A stretch of 64,000 bases of DNA from Streptomyces wuyuanensis (GTDB lineage Bacteria; Actinomycetota; Actinomycetes; Streptomycetales; Streptomycetaceae): NCBI RefSeq assembly GCF_900103455.1, contig NZ_FNHI01000017.1:116002-180001 (forward strand), written 5' to 3'. The notes beneath the pieces are model-generated. The model was given only the letters and a program-made list of their open reading frames with translations, had not been told where the DNA came from and did not search any database. Every line of letters starts with the position of its first letter. Position 1 is the first letter of the stretch. Both the position numbers and the translations under genes were made by a program. Below are positions 24,101-35,302 of the stretch, piece by piece.

Positions 24101-24814
24101 TCACATTCCTCGTCGGGGAGCGGCGCTGCCGCCGTCTCCCTGGCCGGCGGCCACCTCCCGCAGATACGGGTTGGAGGCGCGCTCGCGGCCGATGGTCGTC
24201 TGGGGACCGTGGCCGGACAGCACCACGGTCGAGTCGTCGAGCGGCAGGCACACGCGGGCCAGCGAGTCGAGCATCTCGGCCATGTCACCGCCGGGCAGGT
24301 CGGTGCGTCCGATGGAGCCGGCGAAGAGCAGGTCGCCCGAGAAGAAGACCGGCGGAATGTCTTCCGCCTCGGGCAGACCGAACGTCACCGACCCCTTGGT
24401 ATGGCCGGGCGCGTGCCGCACGGTCATCTCCAGACCCGCCAGCTTCAGCGCGGCGCCGTCCGTCAGCTCGTGGACGTCGTCCGGCTCCCCCACGGTCAGC
24501 TCGCCCATGAGCGGCATCCCGATGGAGCGGCCGAGGGCCTTCTCCGGGTCGCTCATCATGTACCGGTCGGCGGGGTGGATCCACGCCGGTACGTCATGGG
24601 CCCCGCACACCGGGACGACCGAGGCGACGTGGTCGATGTGACCGTGGGTGAGGACCACGGCGACGGGCTTGAGCCGATGCTTCCTGAGCGTCTCCTCGAC
24701 TCCCTCGGCGGCCTGGTGGCCCGGGTCGATGATCACGCACTCCTCGCCTGCGGCCGGGGCGACCAGGTAGCAGTTGGTCCCCCAGGCCCCTGCGGGGAAC
24801 CCGGCAATAAGCAC
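24101..24814 (-). CDS. MBL-fold metallo-hydrolase (glyoxalase II-like)
   Basis: The 237-residue metallo-beta-lactamase-fold protein has the binuclear metal motif THGHIDH, then HAPGHTKGS, the bridging FSGDLLF aspartate and the final SGHGP histidine. The sequence resembles hydroxyacylglutathione hydrolase-type proteins found next to hisS in actinobacteria. The true substrate is unknown, and glutathione is absent from this group, which uses mycothiol. The start is GTG with GAGGA upstream. It precedes hisS by 11 bases and diverges from the cyclophilin gene. Confidence 0.92.
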   Translation of the reverse strand: MLIAGFPAGAWGTNCYLVAPAAGEECVIIDPGHQAAEGVEETLRKHRLKPVAVVLTHGHIDHVASVVPVCGAHDVPAWIHPADRYMMSDPEKALGRSIGMPLMGELTVGEPDDVHELTDGAALKLAGLEMTVRHAPGHTKGSVTFGLPEAEDIPPVFFSGDLLFAGSIGRTDLPGGDMAEMLDSLARVCLPLDDSTVVLSGHGPQTTIGRERASNPYLREVAAGQGDGGSAAPRRGM

Positions 24815-24966
24815 GATCGTCCTCTGTATGTCGTCCGACGGGGATATTGCGTCACGGATTGCAACAGGTCAGAGCCTACCGGCGCTGCTCATTTCACAGC
24901 CAACCCGTATACGGTACGGGCACACCCGTGCCTCATGGATCACACCATCACCAAGGAGAAGAACCG

Positions 24967-25755
24967 GTGGTCAGCAGCGATCAGCGGCGGCGCCAGCTCG
25001 CCAGGGAGAAGTTCGAGCGGCAGCAGCGGCGCCGTGAGGAGGCCCGCAGGAAGGCCAAACGCCGCAACGCGGTCGTCGCGGCCGGACTCGCCGTCGTGGT
25101 GGCGGCGGGGGGCGCCGCCTACCTCTCGGTGGGTCTGGCGGACGGCGACTCGCGGGACGACGCGTCGCAGCAGGCCGCCCCGACGCCGACGCCCGCCGAG
25201 AGCGAGAGCAGCGTGCCCGAGCCGAAGATGGCCATCGACGCCAAGGGCTCTTACAAGATGTCGCTGGACACCGACCGGGGCGCCGTCGCGTTCACCATGG
25301 ACGCCGCGAAGACGCCGCGCACGGTCAACTCGTTCAAGCACCTTGCGGACAAGGGCTTCTTCGACGGCACCAAGTGTCATCGACTCACCACGGAGGGCAT
25401 CTTCGTACTGCAGTGCGGAGACCCGAAGGGCGACGGCACGGGCGGCCCGGGCTACACGATCCCGGACGAGAACCTGACGGCCCTCGGCAAGCCGGCCGCC
25501 GACGGCAAGGTCACCTACCCCGCGGGCACGGTGGCCATGGCGAACACGGGCCAGCCGAACAGCGGCGGCAGCCAGTTCTTCCTCGTCTACAAGGACAGCA
25601 AGCTGCCGCCGTCGTACACGCCGTTCGGCAAGATCGACGAGGCCGGGCTGTCCGTGGTCGAGGCGGTCGGGGCGGCCGGTGTCGTGGGCGGGGCCACGGA
25701 CGGGGCACCCGCGAAGGCGGTCACCGTGAAGAAGGCGGCGGTCAGCAAGGGGTGA
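24967..25755 (+). CDS. membrane-anchored cyclophilin-type peptidyl-prolyl isomerase
   Basis: The 262-residue protein has a highly charged basic N-terminus of about 33 residues (SSDQRRRQLAREKFERQQRR), then one transmembrane helix (about 34-53) and a Pro/Ser/Thr-rich linker. A cyclophilin domain (about 85-260) with QFFLVYKDS and FGKIDE motifs completes it. Topology predicts an extracytoplasmic catalytic domain that would assist exported proteins. The GTG at 24967 follows AAGGAGAAG and fits the charged start of homologues. It diverges from the hydrolase-hisS pair. Confidence 0.92.
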   Translation: MVSSDQRRRQLAREKFERQQRRREEARRKAKRRNAVVAAGLAVVVAAGGAAYLSVGLADGDSRDDASQQAAPTPTPAESESSVPEPKMAIDAKGSYKMSLDTDRGAVAFTMDAAKTPRTVNSFKHLADKGFFDGTKCHRLTTEGIFVLQCGDPKGDGTGGPGYTIPDENLTALGKPAADGKVTYPAGTVAMANTGQPNSGGSQFFLVYKDSKLPPSYTPFGKIDEAGLSVVEAVGAAGVVGGATDGAPAKAVTVKKAAVSKG

Positions 25756-25805
25756 CCCGGCGAATTCGGCGGCGCCGAGTGCGGACAGCCGGGCAGCCGG
25801 TCGCC

Positions 25806-25811
25806 TAGATT
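25806..25811 (+). promoter_or_regulatory. possible -10 of the DUF349 gene
   Basis: TAGATT lies about 120 bases before the DUF349 GTG. No good -35 is seen at the right distance, so this is weak evidence. Confidence 0.3.
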
Positions 25812-25881
25812 GGCGTTGTGCAGCGCGGGCTGGGTCCGCGTTGCGGGAGGGCGGGCGAGGCCCGTCCAGGAAACTGTGGAC

Positions 25882-25914
25882 GATGCCCGGGGGCCCGAGC
25901 CCCTCGGGGGCATC
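25882..25914 (+). other. leader hairpin upstream of the DUF349 gene
   Basis: A GATGCCC...GGGCATC stem with an inner GGGG/CCCC pairing ends three bases before the GTGGAGGAGG ribosome binding region of the DUF349 gene. It could influence translation or be a minor attenuator. It is identified by eye only. Confidence 0.4.
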
Positions 25915-25930
25915 ATGTGGAGGAGGCGCT

Positions 25931-27160
25931 GTGAGCAGCGACCCGTGGGGCCGCGTCGACGAGACGGGCACCGTGTACGTGCGGACTTCCGATGGCGAGC
26001 AGGTCGTCGGATCGTGGCAGGCCGGCTCTCCCGAGGAGGCACTGGCCTACTTCGAGCGCAAGTACGAGGGCTTGGTTGTCGAGATCGGCCTCCTCGAGAA
26101 GCGGGTGAAGACCACCGATCTGTCGGCGAAAGACGCGATGGCCGCGATCGACCACATCCGCGGGCAGATCGACGAGCACCACGCGGTCGGCGACCTCGAG
26201 GCGCTGAGCAAGCGGCTGGACGCGCTCGTCGCGTCGGTGGAGGCGCGTCGCGAGGAGCGCAAAGCCCAGAAGGCGAAGCAGACCGACGAGGCCAGGCACG
26301 CAAAGGAGGCCCTGGTCGCCGAGGCGGAGGAGCTGGCACAGAGCGAGCAGTGGCGTGCGGCCGGCGAGCGGTTGCGGGCCCTGGTGGACACCTGGAAGGG
26401 CCTGCCGCGGCTCGACCGGAAGTCCGACGACGAGCTGTGGCACCGCTTCTCCCATGCGCGGTCGGCTTTCTCCAAGCGCCGCAAGGCGCACTTCGCCGCG
26501 CTGGACGCTCAGCGCGAGGTGGCCCGGCAGACGAAGGAGCGGCTGGTCGCCGAGGCGGAGTCGCTGTCGGGTTCGACCGACTGGGGTCCGACGGCCGCGC
26601 GCTACCGCGACCTGATGGCCGAGTGGAAGGCCGCGGGGCGCGCGCAGCGTGAGCACGAGGAGGACCTGTGGAACCGCTTCCGCGGCGCCCAGGACATCTT
26701 CTTCGCCGCCCGCAGCGGGGTGTTCGCGGAGCGGGACGCCGAGCAGTCCGAGAACCTGAAGCTCAAGGAGGAGCTGGCGGTCGAGGCGGAGAAGCTGGTG
26801 CCGGTGACGGATCTGAAGGCCGCGCGTGCCGCCTTCCGTTCCATCAACGAGCGCTGGGAGGCCATCGGTCACGTCCCGCGTGACGCCCGCCCGAAGGTCG
26901 AGGGCCGGATGCACACGGTGGAGCGGGCGATCCAGGAGGCCGAGGAGGCCGAGTGGCGCCGCACCAACCCCGAAGCGCGGGCGCGTGCCGAGGGGCTGAC
27001 GGGTCAGCTGCAGGCCGCGGTCGACAAGCTGCGCACGCAGGTCGACGCGGCCCGGGCCGCCGGCAACAACGCGAAGGCCGACAAGCTCTCGCGCGAGCTT
27101 GAGGGCCGTCAGGCGCTGCTCGACCAGGCGCTGAAGGGCCTGGAGGAGTTCGGCGGCTGA
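25931..27160 (+). CDS. DUF349 domain coiled-coil protein
   Basis: The 409-residue protein is mostly alpha-helical and highly charged. It has an N-terminal beta segment (VDETGTVYVRTSDGEQVVGSW) and then repeated DUF349 units of about 65 residues. Each unit carries an LVAEAE(E/S)L and a W-x-L/M-W-type core (WRAAGERLRALVDTWK, WGPTAARYRDLMAEWK, LKAARAAFRSINERWE). The family is widespread in actinobacteria, and its role is not established. GTG at 25931 follows AGGAGG by four bases. It ends at an exceptional inverted repeat shared with relA. Confidence 0.9.
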   Translation: MSSDPWGRVDETGTVYVRTSDGEQVVGSWQAGSPEEALAYFERKYEGLVVEIGLLEKRVKTTDLSAKDAMAAIDHIRGQIDEHHAVGDLEALSKRLDALVASVEARREERKAQKAKQTDEARHAKEALVAEAEELAQSEQWRAAGERLRALVDTWKGLPRLDRKSDDELWHRFSHARSAFSKRRKAHFAALDAQREVARQTKERLVAEAESLSGSTDWGPTAARYRDLMAEWKAAGRAQREHEEDLWNRFRGAQDIFFAARSGVFAERDAEQSENLKLKEELAVEAEKLVPVTDLKAARAAFRSINERWEAIGHVPRDARPKVEGRMHTVERAIQEAEEAEWRRTNPEARARAEGLTGQLQAAVDKLRTQVDAARAAGNNAKADKLSRELEGRQALLDQALKGLEEFGG

Positions 27161-27168
27161 CACCGCGG

Positions 27169-27226
27169 ACACGGATGTGGGAGGGGCCCGGCGGCATGTG
27201 CCGCCGGGCCCCTCCCACATCCGTGT
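27169..27226. terminator. bidirectional terminator, 28-base perfect inverted repeat
   Basis: The two arms (27169-27196 and 27199-27226) are perfectly complementary over 28 bases, with only TG between them. The repeat begins eight bases after the DUF349 stop and lies about 95 bases beyond the relA stop, so it can stop transcription from both sides. Confidence 0.85.
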
Positions 27227-27321
27227 TCCTGTCGGCCGCTGCGTCCGCGGCTTCGGCGGAAGGCGGGACCCGCCGGCCGGGTGAGCGTGCCGGACCCGGC
27301 CGGGCCCCGGGGCGGCCGTCG

Positions 27322-29817
<2,496 letters not shown>

Positions 29818-29923
29818 GAGCGCTCCTCGTGCGGATCCGGGTCCCCCGGTCAGGCCCGGAAAGGCCATGGTATCGATCCCGGGCGTTCACCTCGCCCCGG
29901 GACGGGGACTGTCCACAACGCGG

Positions 29924-29954
29924 AACGGGCACCCGGTGTTCCCGGGTGCCCGTT
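29924..29954 (-). terminator. apt terminator hairpin
   Basis: A perfect 13-base stem AACGGGCACCCGG with complement around a five-base loop lies 30 bases beyond the apt stop. relA therefore probably also has its own promoter in the following 100 bases. Confidence 0.7.
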
Positions 29955-29983
29955 GACGTGCCTGTACGGCGGTGCCGCGCAGG

Positions 29984-30526
29984 TCAGACCGTCAGCAGCG
30001 CCTCCAGCGGTGCACCCCGCAGCGCGGGCTCCAGACGGGCCCGCCCGCCGAGGAAGCCCAGCTCCATGAGGATCGCGACGCCCGCGACCTCGGCACCCGC
30101 CCTGCGGATCAGCTCCAGCGAGGCCTCGGCCGTGCCGCCGGTGGCGAGGACGTCGTCGATCACCATGACCCGGTCGTCGCCGTCGAGGTCCTCGGCGTGG
30201 ATCTCGATCTCGGCAGTGCCGTACTCCAGCTCGTACGCCTGCGCCAGCGTCGCTCCGGGGAGCTTGCCCGCCTTGCGCACGGGGATGAAGCCGAGGCCCG
30301 CGCGGACCGCCACCGGGGCGGCGAGGATGAAGCCGCGGGCCTCCAGACCCACGACCTTCGTCGCGCCGTGGCGGGCGCACATGTCGGCCAGGGCGTCGGT
30401 GAGGGCCGTGAAGGCCGCCGGGTCGGCGAGCAGCGGGGTGATGTCCTTGAACATCACGCCCGGCTTCGGGTAGTCGGAGACGTCCCGGATGCGGCTGAGC
30501 AGAAGCTCCCGCATGTCCGTGGTCAT
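29984..30526 (-). CDS. apt: adenine phosphoribosyltransferase
   Basis: The enzyme salvages adenine to AMP with PRPP. The 180-residue protein has FKDITPLL near the start, GLEARGFI, and the PRPP motif VMVIDDVLATGGTA at about residues 120-133. The start overlaps the secF stop as ATGA. The secD-secF-apt-relA order is conserved in actinobacteria. Confidence 0.97.
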   Translation of the reverse strand: MTTDMRELLLSRIRDVSDYPKPGVMFKDITPLLADPAAFTALTDALADMCARHGATKVVGLEARGFILAAPVAVRAGLGFIPVRKAGKLPGATLAQAYELEYGTAEIEIHAEDLDGDDRVMVIDDVLATGGTAEASLELIRRAGAEVAGVAILMELGFLGGRARLEPALRGAPLEALLTV

Positions 30527-31635
30527 CGGCGCCTGCCCGAGGGGCGGCCCCGGCCGCGGCCGCGCTGACCGACGACGGCTCCCGCCGTCGCCGTCTCGTC
30601 GTACGCGGCGTCCTGGGGCTCGCCATGGGGCTCCGCGTCGCCGTCCTCACCGGACTCGCCCCTGGCGGCGGCCGTCGCGCGCTTGGCGAGGACCCGCTTC
30701 TTCAGCGCCTTCATCGCGGGCTCGCGCTCCTTGAGGTCGGCGACCAGCGGAGTGGCGATGAAGATCGACGAGTAGGCACCGGCGGCGAGCCCGACGAACA
30801 GCGACAGCGAGATGTCGTTCAGCATGCCCGCGCCGAGGAAGCCGCCGCCGATGAACAGCAGGCCGGCGACCGGCAGCAGCGCCACGACCGTCGTGTTGAT
30901 CGAGCGGACCAGGGTGCTGTTGATCGAGCGGTTCGCGATCTCGCTGTACGTCCAGCGGGTCTGCTTGGTGATGTCCTTCGTGCCTTCCTTGAGGCTGTCG
31001 AAGACCACCACCGTGTCGTACAGCGAGTAACCGAGGATCGTGAGCAGACCGATCACCGTGCCCGGCGTGACCTCGAACCCGACGAGCGCGTAGATGCCCA
31101 CCGTGATCGTGATGTCGTGGATCAGCGCCACGAGGGCGGCGAGTGCCATGCGCCACTCGAAGGCGATGGCCAGATAGATCACCACGAGGATCATGAACAC
31201 GCCGAGACCGGTCCATGCCTTGTTGGCGATCTGCTCGCCCCAGCTGGGACCGACCAGTTCGGCGTTGATCTGCCCCGCCGGGATCTTCAGGTCCTCGGAG
31301 AGCTGCTTGCCGACCGTGTTGGCCTCTTCGGTGTCCAGTTCGCTGACCTGGATGCGCAGCGTGTCGTTGCCGAGCTTCTGGACGATCGCCGGGTGGCCGG
31401 AGGCCTCCTGCGCGTACTCCTGGGCCTGCGTGACGGACACGCTCGTCTTCGGGGTGGTGAAGACGGCACCGCCCTTGAACTCGATGCCCATGTTCAGACC
31501 CCGTACCGCCAGGCCGACGATGGCCGTGATGGTGATCAGGATCGAGATTCCGTACCAGATCTTCCGCTTGCCGACGAAGTCGTAGCCGACCTCACCGCGG
31601 TAGAGCCTGGCGCCAAGGTTGCCGAGACGCGACAT
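30523..31635 (-). CDS. secF: protein translocase subunit SecF
   Basis: SecF works with SecD to drive late stages of Sec export using the proton gradient. The 370-residue protein has six predicted helices, a GIEFKGG motif at the start of the first periplasmic domain, and conserved GYSLYDTVVVFD in TM4. The C-terminal cytoplasmic tail, about 60 residues, is rich in charged residues and poorly conserved. The ATG at 31635 is one base beyond the secD stop. Confidence 0.96.
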   Translation of the reverse strand: MSRLGNLGARLYRGEVGYDFVGKRKIWYGISILITITAIVGLAVRGLNMGIEFKGGAVFTTPKTSVSVTQAQEYAQEASGHPAIVQKLGNDTLRIQVSELDTEEANTVGKQLSEDLKIPAGQINAELVGPSWGEQIANKAWTGLGVFMILVVIYLAIAFEWRMALAALVALIHDITITVGIYALVGFEVTPGTVIGLLTILGYSLYDTVVVFDSLKEGTKDITKQTRWTYSEIANRSINSTLVRSINTTVVALLPVAGLLFIGGGFLGAGMLNDISLSLFVGLAAGAYSSIFIATPLVADLKEREPAMKALKKRVLAKRATAAARGESGEDGDAEPHGEPQDAAYDETATAGAVVGQRGRGRGRPSGRRR

Positions 31636-31636
31636 C

Positions 31637-33385
31637 TCACGCCTCCTTCGGGTCGACGGGGGCGGAGACGCGGCGCGAGCGGCGCAGCGGCGGCTTGGCA
31701 CCGAGGCGCTTCGGGTCCAGTCCGGACCAGGGGTGTCCGCTCGCGAAGAACTTCGTGCGGGCGAGGAGCGTCATCAGCGGCTTGGTGAAGAAGAACACCA
31801 CGACGACGTCGAGCAGGGTGGTCAGGCCGAGCGTGAACGCGAAGCCCTGGACCTTGCCGACGGTCACGATGAAGAGCACCGCTGCGGCGAGGAACGACAC
31901 GAAGTCGGAGACCAGGATGGTGCGCCGGGCGCGCGGCCAGGCGCGCTCGACGGCGGGGCGCAGTGTGCGGCCCTCGCGGATCTCGTCCCGGATGCGCTCG
32001 AAGTACACGATGAACGAGTCGGCGGTGATGCCGATGGCGACGATGGCACCGCAGACGGCCGGCAGGTTCAGCGCGAAGCCGATGGCCGGGCCGAGCAGGG
32101 ACATCAGGGCGTACGTCAGGATCGCCGAGGCCAGCAGGCTGAGCAGCGCCACGATCGACAGGCCCCGGTAGTAGACCACCAGGTAGATCACGACGAGCGC
32201 GAGGCCGATGGCGCCCGCGATGAGACCCGCCTTGAGCTGCTCGCCGCCGAGTGCGGCGGTGACGGTGGTGACGCTCTGCTGGTCGAAGCTCAGCGGCAGC
32301 GCACCGTAGGACAGGATGTTGCCGAGGTCCTGGGCCGACTGCTGGTCGAAGCTGCCGGAGATCTCGGCGCTGGCGCTGAGGGTCTGGTTGACCTGGGGAG
32401 CGGAGACGACCTCGCCGTCGAGGACGATCGCGAACTGGTTCATCGGCGAGGGCTGCTGGGACAGCTTGCCGGTGATCTTCGCGAACTTCTTCGAGCCCGC
32501 GCCCGTGAAGTCCATCTGCACGATCCAGATGCCGCGCTGCGGGTCGAGCACGCCCTTGGCGTCGTCGACGTCCTTGCCGTCGACCTCGGCCGGACCGAGC
32601 AGGTACTTCTCCCAGCCTCCGACGCTGTTCTTGCCACAGGCGACGGTGGCCTGCTCGGGCTGGGCGCCCTTGCCCGCGTTGGCGCGTGCCTTCGGGTCGA
32701 GGCAGTTCAACGCGGCGAACTGCTTCTCCAGCTCCGGGTTGGCGGCGGCACCACTGGGCATGGGCACCGGGTTCTCCGGGGCCTTCGGCTGGTCCGCGGG
32801 GGCACCGCTCGGCGACGGAGACGGCGCCTTCAGCGCCTCGGTGACGGCCCGGCCCTGCGTGGTCGGGCTGCTGCTCGGCGCGGTGGCCTTGTCCTTGCCG
32901 TCGGTGGCCTTGTCGGCGGGCTTGCCGGACGGCGAGGCGCTCGGGCTTCCGGCCGGCTCGGGAGTCGCCGGGCCGGCGGGCGCCACGTTGAGCACGGGGC
33001 GGAAGAACAGCTGGGCCGTCGTGCCCACCTGCTTCTGGGCCTGCTCCGAGTCGGTCCCCTTGGGGATGTTGACGATGATGTTCTCTTTGCCCTGGGTCTG
33101 GACCTCGGCCTCGGAGACACCCAGACCGTTGACGCGGCGCTCGATGATGCCGACCGCCGTGGCCATGTTGGTCTCGTTGACCGCGCTCTCCTTGCCGGGC
33201 TCCGCCTCGGCCTTGAGCGTGATCGTCGTACCGCCCGCGAGGTCGATGCCGAGCCGCGGCGTGGTCTCCCCGGACCAGAACATCCCGCCGACGAGAGCGG
33301 CCATGACGATCAGCATCAGCGCGAGGGTGCGCCCCGGCTTCCCCTGACCCCCCGGCGCCTTTCGGCCCTTCTTCGGTGCTGCCAC
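31637..33385 (-). CDS. secD: protein translocase subunit SecD
   Basis: The 582-residue protein has the first helix at about residues 23-40, then GIDLAGGTTITL, the conserved D-LAGG motif. A large periplasmic domain contains a long Pro/Ser/Ala/Lys insertion of about 90 residues (roughly 120-210), a variable region in actinobacteria. TM2-TM6 contain ITADSFIVYFERIRDE. It is coupled to secF. Confidence 0.96.
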   Translation of the reverse strand: MAAPKKGRKAPGGQGKPGRTLALMLIVMAALVGGMFWSGETTPRLGIDLAGGTTITLKAEAEPGKESAVNETNMATAVGIIERRVNGLGVSEAEVQTQGKENIIVNIPKGTDSEQAQKQVGTTAQLFFRPVLNVAPAGPATPEPAGSPSASPSGKPADKATDGKDKATAPSSSPTTQGRAVTEALKAPSPSPSGAPADQPKAPENPVPMPSGAAANPELEKQFAALNCLDPKARANAGKGAQPEQATVACGKNSVGGWEKYLLGPAEVDGKDVDDAKGVLDPQRGIWIVQMDFTGAGSKKFAKITGKLSQQPSPMNQFAIVLDGEVVSAPQVNQTLSASAEISGSFDQQSAQDLGNILSYGALPLSFDQQSVTTVTAALGGEQLKAGLIAGAIGLALVVIYLVVYYRGLSIVALLSLLASAILTYALMSLLGPAIGFALNLPAVCGAIVAIGITADSFIVYFERIRDEIREGRTLRPAVERAWPRARRTILVSDFVSFLAAAVLFIVTVGKVQGFAFTLGLTTLLDVVVVFFFTKPLMTLLARTKFFASGHPWSGLDPKRLGAKPPLRRSRRVSAPVDPKEA

Positions 33386-33484
33386 CTTGTCGTTTCTCCC
33401 TGTCCAACCGCCCCGCGCCGGGTATGCGACGGGTCGGCCACGATGTGTTGTGGGGACCTGCCCCCGCGGAAGAAGTGGGCACGC

Positions 33485-33527
33485 ACCGGGGACCGCGTGC
33501 GCCGGTGGGCGCGCCGCGGTCCCCGGT
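33485..33527 (-). terminator. hairpin between yajC and secD
   Basis: A 13-base perfect stem ACCGGGGACCGCG with complement encloses a loop of about 17 bases, just beyond the yajC stop. It may terminate or attenuate transcription between yajC and secD, implying a separate secD promoter. Confidence 0.5.
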
Positions 33528-33532
33528 CGCGG

Positions 33533-34015
33533 CTACTTCGCGTCGGTGTCGCCGCCGCTCTTGTCGTCGCCCTTGGCGTCCTTGGCCTCCGGCGCCGGCG
33601 CGGCGTCGTCCGCCTCGTCCTTCTTGCCGAGGTCGATCTTGGCATCCTTGGCGGCGTCGCCGTCACCCGCGTCGGTCAGCGAGGAGGCGTCGTCGGGGAC
33701 GATCGGCGTGTCGCTCTTGAGGTCGCTGTCACCGTCGCCGTGCACGATCCGGTTGTACTCGGCGTCCTCCAGGACGGCCCCGATGGCGTTCTTGGCGAAC
33801 ACGAGGTGGACGCCGGGCGCGGCCTCGAGGAGGACCGTGTCGTCGTTGACCTCCTTGACCGTGGCGTAGAGGCCGCCGATGGTCCGGACGCCGGTGCCGG
33901 GCTGCATCTGGTTCCGCATGTTCACCGCCGCCTGCTGCTTCTTCTTGGCGGAGCGGGTCATCAGGAACATGGCCCCGATGAGCACGATGAACGGGAGGAG
34001 GGTCACGATATCCAC
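33533..34015 (-). CDS. yajC: preprotein translocase subunit YajC
   Basis: YajC associates with SecDF. From the GTG at 34015 the 160-residue protein begins directly with its single membrane helix (DIVTLLPFIVLIGAMFLM), followed by the conserved RSAKKKQQA and the basic beta domain (GTGVRTIGGLYATVKEV). The C-terminal 60 residues form an acidic Asp/Ala/Lys-rich tail typical of Streptomyces. An in-frame ATG at 34096 would add 27 residues before the helix; GTG with AAGGAA upstream is preferred. Confidence 0.92.
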   Translation of the reverse strand: MDIVTLLPFIVLIGAMFLMTRSAKKKQQAAVNMRNQMQPGTGVRTIGGLYATVKEVNDDTVLLEAAPGVHLVFAKNAIGAVLEDAEYNRIVHGDGDSDLKSDTPIVPDDASSLTDAGDGDAAKDAKIDLGKKDEADDAAPAPEAKDAKGDDKSGGDTDAK

Positions 34016-34179
34016 GGGACGGAATTCCTTCGCACGACCGCGCTGAGGAGCGGCCTGGTCTACGGGGGTGGGTACGCCGACCTTCACGGGCGGCATCGGC
34101 GGAGTCTAAGCGAGTCCGCATCGATGGAACAACGCCCAGCATCGCACCCCGGTTCCCGCCCGGGCGACCCTCCGCGCCG

Positions 34180-35262
34180 TCACGTCCCGAACAGACCCTG
34201 TTGTCCGCTTGCGCCTGGGCCCTGCTGGGGCGGCACAAGGCCGAGATGCGCCCATGCCGCGGGGGTCGCCACCCGGCCCCGCGGGGTCCGGGCCAGCAGA
34301 CCCTCCCGGACCAGGAAGGGCTCGGCGACCTCCTCGACGGTCTCCCGCTCCTCCCCCACGGCCACGGCCAGGGTCGACAGACCGACCGGGCCGCCGGCGA
34401 ACAGCTTGAGGAGCGCCTGGAGCACCGCGCGGTCGAGCCGGTCGAGGCCGCGGCCGTCCACCTCGTACACGCCGAGGGCCGCCGCCGCGATCTCACGGGT
34501 GATCCGGCCGTCCGCCTTGACCTGCGCGTAGTCGCGGACGCGGCGCAGCAGCCGGTTGGCGATGCGGGGCGTGCCGCGGGAGCGGCCGGCGATCTCCGCC
34601 GCTCCGTCCGTGTCGATCGCCACGTCGAGGAGCTGGGCGGAGCGGTGGATGACGCGCTCGAGCTCGGCGGGACCGTAGAACTCCATGTGCGCGGTGAAGC
34701 CGAAGCGGTCGCGGAGCGGCGGGGGCAGCAGTCCGGCCCGGGTGGTGGCACCGACCAGGGTGAACGGCGGCAGCTCGAGCGGGATGGCGGTGGCGCCGGG
34801 GCCCTTGCCGACGATCACGTCGACGCGGAAGTCCTCCATGGCCATGTAGAGCATCTCCTCGGCGGGCCGGGACATCCGGTGGATCTCGTCGAGGAACAGC
34901 ACCTCGCCCTCCTGGAGGGAGGACAGGATGGCGGCGAGGTCTCCCGCGTGCTGGATGGCCGGGCCGCTGGTGATCCTGATGGGGGCGCCCATCTCCGCCG
35001 CGATGATCATGGACAGCGTCGTCTTGCCGAGCCCTGGCGCGCCGGAGAGCAGGACGTGGTCGGCGGTGGCACCGCGCGCGAGGGCGGCCTTCAGGACGAG
35101 GTCGAGCTGCTCGCGTACGCGCTCCTGCCCGACGAACTCCTCCAGCGACTTCGGCCGCAGGGCCGCCTCCACCGCCTGGTCCTCGCCGTCGGCGGAGGCC
35201 CCGACGAGCCTGCCGTCGTCGGCGGCGGCGTCGGTCGGCGGTGCGGTGTCGTCCCAGTTCAC
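34180..35262 (-). CDS. ruvB: Holliday junction branch migration helicase RuvB
   Basis: RuvB is the hexameric AAA+ motor of branch migration. The 360-residue protein has Walker A GAPGLGKTT, Walker B LFLDEIHRM, the sensor ATTRAGLL, the arginine finger region, and a C-terminal winged helix (GFIQRTP-type end, here RTPRGRVATPAAW). The N-terminus has a 25-residue acidic extension. It is last in ruvC-ruvA-ruvB. Confidence 0.97.
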   Translation of the reverse strand: MNWDDTAPPTDAAADDGRLVGASADGEDQAVEAALRPKSLEEFVGQERVREQLDLVLKAALARGATADHVLLSGAPGLGKTTLSMIIAAEMGAPIRITSGPAIQHAGDLAAILSSLQEGEVLFLDEIHRMSRPAEEMLYMAMEDFRVDVIVGKGPGATAIPLELPPFTLVGATTRAGLLPPPLRDRFGFTAHMEFYGPAELERVIHRSAQLLDVAIDTDGAAEIAGRSRGTPRIANRLLRRVRDYAQVKADGRITREIAAAALGVYEVDGRGLDRLDRAVLQALLKLFAGGPVGLSTLAVAVGEERETVEEVAEPFLVREGLLARTPRGRVATPAAWAHLGLVPPQQGPGASGQQGLFGT

Positions 35263-35302
35263 AGTGGATTGCCTCGCGTCGGTGTGCCGGTGCGGTTCGG
35301 GG

